Source: Achatina immaculata
Lineage: Eukaryota; Mollusca; Gastropoda; Stylommatophora; Achatinidae
Assembly (NCBI GenBank): GCA_009760885.1
Contig: CM019717.1
Coordinates: forward strand, 45,896,866 to 45,960,865
Reading direction: 5' to 3'
DNA length: 64,000 nucleotides
Of this stretch, positions 56,440 to 64,000 are shown piece by piece; positions within the stretch are counted from its first letter, which is position 1; every line of letters begins with the position of its first letter. Made by a program: the position numbers and the translations under genes. A model generated the notes under the pieces. That model was not told where the DNA came from. It searched no databases and saw only the letters and a list, made by a program, of their open reading frames with translations.

Positions 56440-56441
<2 letters not shown>
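54026..56441 (-). mobile_element. LINE family A, long copy with endonuclease and deleted RT core
   Basis: The minus strand from (AT)n at 56441 reads: leader GKLPSGNVPRN, APE-type endonuclease (about 56230-55490), linker (55431-54900), early RT (54789-54500: MQAGFRQGRRSRDHIFNIRL-type block with VNMVQAGFRQG), then a jump at about 54470 to the post-RT segment (PGHLTKQ, then HINAFECKC-type) and the (CATT)n tail at 54026-54050. The RT core, including the YADD box, is deleted. Several frameshifts and stops are present. It is flanked on both sides by (AT)n, as if inserted into that microsatellite. Confidence 0.87.
55490..56240 (-). pseudogene. Endonuclease domain of LINE family A copy
   Basis: Frames give RVGTWNVRGMYGGKYQTISD, HIVGICEHRWKGSGHF (Glu present), NDIFVYSGGELG, ILTIKLKGTPGNVTIIQICA, VLIMGDFNAKIG (catalytic Asp and Asn intact) and CDTDHELFIADIKLKIKK (Asp/His intact). 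Frameshifts occur near 55880 and 55690. The protein family is the APE-type endonuclease of RTE-like LINEs. Confidence 0.85.
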
Positions 56442-56474
<33 letters not shown>

Positions 56475-56478
56475 TATG
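56442..56478. repeat. (AT)n microsatellite
   Basis: AT dinucleotide run directly upstream (on the minus strand) of the LINE. Confidence 0.97.
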
Positions 56479-56499
56479 TAGAGAGAGCGAGCAAGAGAG

Positions 56500-56697
56500 A
56501 GAGAGGAAGAGAGTGAGAGCACCTAATGCAACAGGGAAGATCGAAGGTAGAAGAGACAAATAGACAGAGAGGAAAAGATTTATAACTTCTTGACATCTTG
56601 GCACGGGAAATGTTCATGACAAGCATAATGAGATGCACTAGGGATCTAGGGTTATGGAAGGACATGATATCCTATGCCTGTCAGCTGGGACCTTGAG
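56500..56697 (+). mobile_element. LINE 3'-end fragment with GA-rich tail
   Basis: The plus strand gives a broken C-terminal region ending RDLGLWKDMISYACQLGP and a stop, then CTTGAGAGAGAGAGATAGAG. Similar final WKDMI--A--LG endings occur in several RTE-like LINEs. 5'-truncated. The terminal GA run continues as a microsatellite to about 56745. Confidence 0.65.
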
Positions 56698-56745
56698 AGA
56701 GAGAGATAGAGAGAGAGAGAGAGGTAGAAGGAGAGAGAGAAATGA

Positions 56746-57003
56746 ACACATAAGTACAACATGCATTAAGATGCATTACACATCTGTCCAGTGATTGAAC
56801 TAACAATAAATGTACAGTTGCTGTCCTATTGACAACTAAGATTTTTCATATTCTTCTTTACATTCCAGAATCATGGGAATTTACAGTATAACAGAACGGG
56901 CAGTGAACCGCAGCGGTCGCGACTACGGTCTAAATATCAAAGAAATGGAGAAGTGTATAAACATTACTAACAAGTCCCCTCCTCAAGATGGTGAGTAGTG
57001 ATC
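56746..57003. other. No gene recognised
   Basis: Short AT-rich spacer. Confidence 0.4.
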
Positions 57004-57313
57004 AGTCAGTCATTTGCATGTCCCTTGCGGAACTTTTCCTCCCTAACAGCTCTCATGTAGGCCTCTCGGTTGTAAGCAAGATGCCATGCTGCTGATGCTA
57101 TGCTGCTGATGCGTCCATTCGCAGATCATCAATGATATCTTGCAGTCATCTTCGCCTTGGTCTTCCTCTCTTTCTTTTTCCCATTATGTACCTTTCCAAG
57201 ACTGTCTTCCATAAATTCTCATGACGTTTAGTGTGTCCAAAATATTTAAGTTTTCTCTGTTTAATCTTCCTTACTTGTGAACCTTCTTCAGTATTAAGTT
57301 CTTGTAGTATGGA
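57004..57313 (-). mobile_element. LINE family A 3'-terminal fragment
   Basis: Minus-strand sequence matches the terminal segment of the family (GCATGTCCCTTGCGGAAC, GCCTCTCGGTTGTAAGC, CCTTGGTCTTCCTC), with a short GCTGCTGATG duplication near 57085-57112. It ends at the GTAGTATGG position of the ILQELN codons. Confidence 0.82.
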
Positions 57314-59018
57314 GAGTAATGATACAAGACATAAAATATCAGAAAAATGTAGTGTTTTATAAAAGAGTTAATCAGTGAACAGAATGAAAAACGTGAAGTA
57401 GAGAACAGATATAATTCAATAAACGTTAACTGCGTTAACCCTTTGTTCCCTGTATGACACTTTCTCTCATGTAGAACTCATTAACAACGAACTTCATTCC
57501 CGGGTGAAACACACGAGTGGTTAATAGTTTCATCTCGTCACTGTACTTTTGTCTGTGGATGTCGGATTTATATTACTACTGATAATTTATTACATTACAT
57601 TCTGTTATCACAATACTAATACTAGTTATCAGTGTTGGTATTGTATCTTTTACTGCTAAATACGAATAATATACCGCTGTGAATGTTATATGTATTTTTT
57701 ATTAACATTGTAGTGCTCATCATTACTACAGCTACCTCTACGACGACTATAAATACAACTATATAACATAGTGCCTTTTATGTTATGTCGGTAGTATTAT
57801 TATGGCCAAGTATATTAGGATATTATTATAATTATTATTATTAATGTTGTTATAATTATTACTACTAATATTTTTATTGTAGTTATGATTATTATTGATA
57901 AGTAGAAAGTAGGTCAGAAACGATGGAAAATTTGCGAATCTGTGGGAGAGGAACACTACCACTGTATTAGTAGCATTACAACAGAATTAAGTAGATCCTT
58001 TGAAATACTAAACACTGACAGTGAATGCGGATAAAGAGGATTTAGTCAGGTAACACTAGTACACATGGAGACAGACTGAAGGACACTGCGTAAATAAATA
58101 TCCCCTACAGGTATGTCAAATGCCTGATACTTGATAAGAAAGGTTAATCCATGCCAGAAAATTGAATAGACGGATTTGACGCAACAGACGTACTGACGAG
58201 TGAGGCATAATTTATAATCTTAGGACGCAATTTGCACACATGAATAGTCCAGCGGACCAGTAAGACGACCAAAGGGAGTGGACCGACTCATCTCGAAATC
58301 CAGTCAGTATATAGTCAATCAGCTGACCAATAGAAAGATCTAGAAGTGTGCCTATTGGACAACTGACTTACGGTATATAAGCCAGGCAAGCAGTCTAAAA
58401 ACGAAGAGGACAAAAAGAACATGCAGAGAGACAGAGAGAGAGAGAGAGGAAGACACAGGGAAATACAAAGATAAACAAAAAGAAGAAAAGAATGATAGAT
58501 AGGAGAGCAACGACAGTTAGAACAGATGGACAAGTAGAGCCAATAGATACTCAGGCGATAGAGAGTCAGTTTAGAACCAGAAGTAATTTAAGACAGACAG
58601 AAGATAGCATTTAAAGAGAAAAAAGTGATTTATTACTACCGCGCGAGAGATACAGAAGATCTGAGATTTTTGGAACTTTGTGTAAAATGCTTTCGGAGAT
58701 GCCTCAGTGTAATACTTACAAATTTCGATTGATGAATATTAAAAGTGAACTATAATTTGATTCAAGAATGAACCATCTGAATTTTGTGGTGACTGTGTGT
58801 TAAGATTTCAGTCTTGTGGTGAATCATATAGTATTATGTGTAGTATCAGAACTTGTGAAGTGAACGAAGAGAAGAAGTATTGGCCTGCATTACTAAATTA
58901 AAAAGTGACAACCACCATCATTCAAACGTTCAGCGATATCATCGATTCTAGTGGCTGAATTTAAACGACAGCATTAATATATAATTCAGAACCAAAATAT
59001 TATACTATAACCATTGCT
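57314..59018. other. No gene recognised; AT-rich with TTATTA tracts
   Basis: Includes imperfect (TTA)n/(ATT)n at 57820-57900 and a GA-rich stretch at 58430-58450. Apart from the promoter candidate below I see no feature. Confidence 0.5.
58322..58400 (+). promoter_or_regulatory. Candidate TATA promoter with CCAAT-like motifs
   Basis: GACCAATAG (58324-58332) and its near inverse CCTATTGG (58351-58358) precede TATATAA (58374-58380) at about 15-50 bp. No gene follows in the window, and the window's AT richness makes chance matches common. Confidence 0.2.
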
Positions 59019-59021
59019 ACT

Positions 59022-59128
<107 letters not shown>

Positions 59129-59384
59129 CGCTACTGCCGATGCTGTTATAAATATTACTATTACTTCTCCTACTTCTCTCTTGCTATGCGTAGAACAAAA
59201 GTAGAACAAATCTTCTACTCTTCCCGAACACCAGGGAAGAGCAACATTAGCACTGTCTCCGACTATCCTCCAGTAGAAACGAAGATACTTGCTAATAAAA
59301 TATTGATACTTTCTTAGGCTAATGCTCACCTCAGTTATCCAGGCAAAACCGAGTAGGATGATGTTGCAGTGGAAATCATCCATA

Positions 59385-59560
59385 TATGAAACTATCGTCA
59401 GACTATCATCCACACAGGAAACTATTATCAGACTATCATTCACTTAGGAAACTATTATCAGATTATCATCCACTTAGGAAACTATTATCAGACTATCATC
59501 CACTTAGGAAGCTATCATCAGTCTATCATCCACTTAGAAAACTATCATCAGACCATCTAA
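59385..59560. repeat. 30-bp tandem repeat, about 6 units
   Basis: Unit ACTATCATCCACTTAGGAAA plus CTATTATCAG, with gradual decay across the units. Confidence 0.92.
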
Positions 59561-59818
59561 AGAAAAAACAAGTTACTTTAATCGTTTATTGCTTCCGAAC
59601 CTGGTCGTACAGTTAAAGATACCTCACCTACGTTTAGACGCAGTTTAGGCCGAAGAGTTTGAGAGAAATTGCAAAGATGGGCCAAGCGCTGAAGCAATGA
59701 AGAAAGCAGTGTATACAGGTATGGGCTTGTGTTTCGCTCCTACAGTCTTTTCTCACTTTACTATTACCATTTTCATATCAAACTGTAATAAAATATAACC
59801 AGTATAAAATAATGAGGG

Positions 59819-59895
59819 TAAAAAGTAAAAAAAAGTAAAGGTAACCCTGTCATGCCTTAGAGGCACATAGGGATATGGTGTTAGTGCCCATATTT
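59819..59895 (-). mobile_element. SINE 3'-end fragment
   Basis: AAAGTAAAGGTAACCCTG-TCATGCCTTAGAGGCA is the reverse complement of the SINE tail (compare 10058-10120 and 29885-29910). Confidence 0.6.
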
Positions 59896-59981
59896 TTACT
59901 TTTTTACTTTTATATTCTCAGCATACATTTAACAACGCGTATATCAGTTACATAGAATAGAGAAGATATCTTAATTCGGAG

Positions 59982-60664
59982 AAAACTAAATTGATGACAA
60001 CTGACAAAACAAATAAGGCAGCTGAAATATCAGTGAGGAAAAAATTGCAAGAGGTGGAGAGCTTTGAATATCTTGGATCATTAATAACTAATAATGGAGA
60101 TACAATGAGGGAAATTAAAAAGAGGGCATCTATCGCTCTTCAAAAAAAAAAAAAATAAACAAATAAAACAACTAAAGAATCTGTGGAGAGGAACAGACAG
60201 AACTACAAAAATAAGATTTTTAAGGGCATGCATCTTTCTCATTGCGACATATGCCCGTGAGACCTGGACACTTAACAAAACAACTGAGAAACACATAAAT
60301 GCTTTTGAATGAAAATTCTACAGAAGAGTTCTTCAAATATCATGGGCACAAAAAAGAAAAAAATATATATACATACTACAAGAACTTAATAATGAAGAAG
60401 GTTGGCTAGTAAAGAGGATTAAAGAGAGAAAACTTAAATATTTTGGACAAATTAAACGTCATGATAATTTAGAGAAGACCGTCTTGGAAGGGTGCATAAC
60501 GGGAAAAAGAAAGAGAGGACGACCAAGCCGAAGATGGCTGCAAGACATCGTTGACGATTTGCAAATGGATGCATCAGCAGCAGGGCATCTTGCTCACAAC
60601 GGAGAGGCCTATCTGAGAGCTGTTAGGGAGGAAAAGTTCCCCAAGGGATATGCAAATGACTGAC
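59982..60664 (+). mobile_element. LINE family A 3' fragment, frameshifted
   Basis: The plus strand reads KTKLMTTDKTNKAAEISV, then a poly-A tract at 60141-60160 (frameshift), then RTTKIRFLRACIFLIATYAR, RRVLQISWAQKRK, KYFGQIKRHDNLEKTVLEGC, KRKRGRPSRRWLQDIVDDLQ and HLAHNGEAY. The end is AAATGACTGACTCATGAC instead of the usual GAAT tail. The expanded poly-A tract is unusual. Confidence 0.87.
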
Positions 60665-61590
60665 TCATGACAGTTACAATATTACTGATTTATTTCTCAA
60701 ATTCGAGCATAAATGGGAGGTTTACTTTTCAGTTCAATTATTCTAACCTTGAAAAGAAGCTAAACTGGTACACAAGTGTAAAAATGATTTATAATCTTAC
60801 ACACTTAGCAAAGGTGGTTCTTCTGTATCTTATCAGAGATATAGTCGTCCATCGTTTTGTGTTTTAAGTCTCAGAGTTCTATTTGTACAATGTTTGTGAG
60901 TGTGTGTGTGTGTGTAGGGGGGGTATTTTTTTGTTGTTGAATGCACATGTACTGTCTGTGGGTTAGGAGATTGGAATCACAGTTGGGACTGATTTTTTTT
61001 TTTGTTACACTGTAATGTCAAAATTGTCCATACTGCTGGGCAGACAGTGCTAGCGAAGAATTGTATGACTAATGTTCATAGAACGCAAACAAAGGTACAC
61101 GACCGTGAAAATTGAAAATCCAACAAATTTTCCTGACATGAATTTAGCAAGGGAGCTTAGATGTGGAGCTAATGTGATTTTGTGTGTGTGTGTGTGTGTG
61201 TGCATGCGCGTGCGTGCGTGCTTGCATAAGTGTCCATTGACGATGAGTTGCAGTTGTCCAAGAGATCAAGAACTTTGAGTTATTTGCATGCAGACAATGC
61301 GGTGGTTAAATGAAAAACTATCGAAAAAAAAAATCAGATCAAACGGGAAGATGGATGGCGGACTTTATTTTCACTTCCTGGAGGTTAAAAAAAACCCTGC
61401 CACCTGAAAGATCCCACCAGAGCTAGGAACACATCGATCCCTTCCCGGATAGACAGGCTGAAAGTAATGTAATCGTCTGTTAGGTTCTCTATTGGCTTCG
61501 GCTTAGTTGTCCAGGCAGACACTCTGTCACAGAGTACAACCTGTGAGGAGACATCTTGGATCTCGTAAAACTGATTATCTACTGCAGGAA
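60665..61590. other. No gene recognised; (GT)n short runs
   Basis: Two short (GT)n runs at 60898-60915 and 61183-61202. Otherwise featureless. Confidence 0.5.
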
Positions 61591-61755
61591 TTTATAATCC
61601 GGGGAATCAAATACTGGAGTTATAGGAACCAAATGATGGGGGCTTGGGAACCAAATAACGGGGTATAGGAACCACATGATAGAGGTATGGGAACCATATA
61701 ATTGGGTATGGCAAACCAAGCGACAGAAATATGGGGGCCAAGTGATGGGGGTATG
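61590..61755. repeat. Degenerate ~22-bp tandem repeat
   Basis: About 7 units of GGGGTATAGGAACCAAATGA with variants (GGGAACC, AACCACATGAT). Confidence 0.85.
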
Positions 61756-62370
61756 GAATTCTATTTCTAAAGAACTGCCGAAAAAATCATTTTAGATTAG
61801 AATTTTCTTTGTTTTTTTTTCTTCTACTTCTGTTCCTGGCTTTATATATATAAAGTAAAATCAAGTTATTGAAATCTTTTGATATCATACTAGTACATAA
61901 CAGAACGGATGATGGTGATTGATTTCGACAGTGAAATGGGAGAATGGGAACATTCTGGGCAATTCAGTCATGGTCTGTAGCCGTAAAAAAAGTTTTTAAA
62001 AATCCCCCTGATCTAATACCATAATTTTCTACGTTCATTGTAACATGAACAAGAGTGCCGTGTGTGCATTTGCGTTGACTGTTCCGCTTCATAGCCTGGG
62101 CTTAAGCTGTTCGGGAGATGTTAGTTGTAGTGAGTACAGGTCAGAAGCGTTTCAGATAATTTTCGTTAGTAGCGTTCACCTGAGTGACATGCCTTTTAAA
62201 TTTTTTTTAAATTTTTGGTCATGTAGAAAGCTCCAAGATGTTGTTTTCAAGACATTATAATTTAATGTGGGGAAAAGTAACTAATCTGTTAAAATCAATA
62301 ATTCATTTCTTCTCCCATCATTTTTGACGAGGAACAGCGCTGAATCAGCGTGACATATGCCATTGATCTG
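61756..62370. other. No gene recognised
   Basis: AT-rich sequence with short frames and no motif. Confidence 0.5.
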
Positions 62371-62374
62371 GATC

Positions 62375-62975
62375 ATTATTATGTGCCGTGTCGGATAGCA
62401 CAGGCGATCATGCTCCTTCATCTTGTGCGGTCCTTGGTGTTTCCGATTAGTTCAGATGCTTTTCTTTGTTCCATGACGCTTGGTCAGTGCACTGAGATGT
62501 TTTTCTTTTTTTCTTTCCTCTCCTTCTTTTTTTCCCCTTGAACTTTCCTGTCATTGTTAGGTTCTCCAACTTCTGTCTTCTCATGGCATGTCCAAGACAG
62601 TCTTTTTCTTATCATTTTAACAAGTTTTCCTTGTTCTGAGACTTCTTTGACGACCTCTTTGTTTGTTTCTCTGTCAGTTAGTTCTTGCATCTTTCTCCAA
62701 AAGAACATCTCTGTTGCTGTCAGTTTCTTTATCATCTTTTTGTTGACTGTCCAAGTTTTACAACGATATAGCAGCCTTGGCTCTATATAGCACCGCAGTA
62801 CTCTCTTTCTCACTTTCAGAGACATTTTCATATTTGTTAGTCTTTATGCCATAAAAGCTGCCTTCTTATCTACAAGTCGTTTTCGCTTTCTGCTATTAGA
62901 ACGGTGTCATCTGCATATCTCAGATTATTGAGGTTATGGCCTCGTACTTTAATTCCTTTCATACTTTCAATGCTT
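62375..62975 (-). mobile_element. LINE family B 3' fragment
   Basis: Minus strand: [20 protein letters not shown] (62960-62895; intact YADD), then RVLRCYIEPRLLYRCKTWTV, EMFFWRKMQELTD and a degraded C-terminus. The 3' end is near CYPTRH-type codons at 62375. It contains a T-rich insertion (62500-62540). Truncated 5' at about 62975. Confidence 0.8.
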
Positions 62976-63635
62976 CTCATGTTGTCGCTTTATAATGAGA
63001 ACTCATGCGCCCTTGAACTGGAGTCAAAGATAAAAAACAGTCACAAACTATAAATGAAGACGTCCTTCGACTTTCAGTCTCTCTATCGCAGCTAAAATAT
63101 CGATAGTTCGTAGAGAAAACAAGCAATAAGACCAAACCTCCGCAATCAAGCGACAAAAAAAAAACAAACCGGTCCCAACGGTTACAGTTCTCTGGAAGTC
63201 GAAGCGAAAAAGCTGCAGAAAGAGATTCGCAATCTAACGTGACGTTTCAATCAACGTTCTCTTACGGATCATCAGAGATGGAGGACAAAATGATGAACGG
63301 GAGATTTAGAATGATTAGAATATTGAACACAAACTAATCTGAATAATAGGAGAAAAGGGTCACAAGTTGGGGGGGGGGGGTAAGCTAGACACAATAACAG
63401 TCTACAAGAAACTTCATGCTATAAAATCTAATTGAAGAAGGATATCTTATACACGCTTATAAATCAAATTATTCACAACAGTGATCATTCAGCGTTAAAT
63501 ATAATGCAAAGACTGCATTTCTCAGATTAAAAATGTTTTGTATAAGGAATTTTATTTATGATAGAAAAATAGCTTGTCTTGTATCTTTGTATAACAGATG
63601 GCATTTACATGGCTATTTACATGGTAGAGTCATCT
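62976..63635. other. No gene recognised
   Basis: AT-rich; a (G)12 run at 63369-63380. Nothing else. Confidence 0.5.
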
Positions 63636-63639
63636 ACAA

Positions 63640-64000
63640 TATCATGCTTCAACGAAACAACAAAGCAACGGGTTGAGATGGAATTGCTGCAGAAATGATA
63701 AAATGAAGAAGGTCTAAATCTACATGAACAGATATGTGCACTAATACAACAAATATGGAGAGAAGAAAAACTCCCTAGTGAATGGAGAGAATCATTACTG
63801 TTTCCAATATTTAAAAAAAGCGATAAGATCAACTACAGAGGAATATCTTTACTACAGACAGTTATCAAGCAGATTTTAGGAAGAACAGATCAATCGTAGA
63901 CTAAATATTTTATCTACGTCAAAGAGCATAAACGTAATAGGAATATGGAAAAGAAGTACATAATATCTTCACTGACTTCAAGAAAGCCCATGACAGCATA
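63640..64000 (+). mobile_element. LINE RT fragment, runs off the window
   Basis: Plus-strand frames give LRNNKATG-DGIAAEMIK, then LIQQIWREEKLPSEWRESLL and FPIFKKSDKINYRGISLLQT, then a broken SLTSRKPMTA (motif A-like, TDFKKAHDS). This is the linker to early-RT region of an RTE/R2-like LINE. Stops at about 63660 and 63705 show decay. The element continues past 64000. Confidence 0.82.

Noticed and set aside
56500..56665. Leader of the antisense EN frame extending upstream to 56665
   Set aside because: That part translates a plus-strand LINE fragment and an (AT)n tract; the element starts at about 56441.

Overview
The window is eukaryotic, non-coding-rich and repeat-dominated. Composition is AT-leaning with abundant microsatellites, minisatellites and degraded retrotransposons on both strands. 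There is no operon structure or Shine-Dalgarno pattern, and no intact host gene that I can recognise. The repertoire (several RTE-like non-LTR retrotransposon families, a CR1/L2-type LINE, a tRNA-derived SINE, a Tc1-like transposase relic, long minisatellites) fits a marine invertebrate. A lophotrochozoan, perhaps a mollusc, is my best guess, but that is inference and the sequence does not prove it.

Layout. 0.6-3.4 kb: a 28-bp minisatellite, a SINE with a 12-bp target-site duplication, then a second minisatellite whose unit looks like SINE-tail poly-T plus that duplicated target. 3.7-5.5 kb: 5'-truncated LINE family A. 8.3-8.8 kb: SINE plus a 5'-truncated LINE (family D) with a clear 13-bp target-site duplication. 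9.2-9.9, 11.9-13.3 and 15.2-15.5 kb: antisense LINE fragments. 18.1-18.4 kb: 3' end of LINE family C. 19.7-22.7 kb: long CR1/L2-like LINE with EN and RT domains. 23.0-27.4 kb: a 30-bp minisatellite and two tandem ~1.97-kb copies of a module (LINE fragment, spacer, 25-bp minisatellite). 28.6-29.0 and 31.5-32.3 kb: further minisatellites. 33.2-36.5 kb: a LINE (family D) split by a 1.8-kb insert. On the minus strand the insert reads putative rDNA 5'ETS, then the first ~45 nt of 18S rRNA, then a 1.2-kb non-coding repeat. The same 1.2-kb repeat recurs inverted at 40.3-41.6 kb without the rDNA. 36.8-37.6 kb: a fairly open LINE A 3' fragment. 37.8-39.1 kb: Tc1 relic. 47.2-48.2 kb: a ~1.02-kb foldback element with ~165-bp terminal inverted repeats. 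48.6-51.8 kb: a nearly full-length RTE-type LINE (antisense). 54.0-56.4 kb: a long antisense LINE A copy embedded in an (AT)n tract. 57-64 kb: more LINE fragments and microsatellites.

Gene content is almost entirely transposon-derived and broken by stops, frameshifts, deletions or loss of catalytic residues. The most unusual objects are the rDNA-18S-repeat chimera near 35.1 kb, the SINE-seeded minisatellite near 2.75 kb, the LINE/minisatellite tandem duplication at 23.5-27.4 kb and the foldback element at 47.2-48.2 kb. Family names A-E are local labels for this window, assigned by eye from shared protein sequence and 3' ends.
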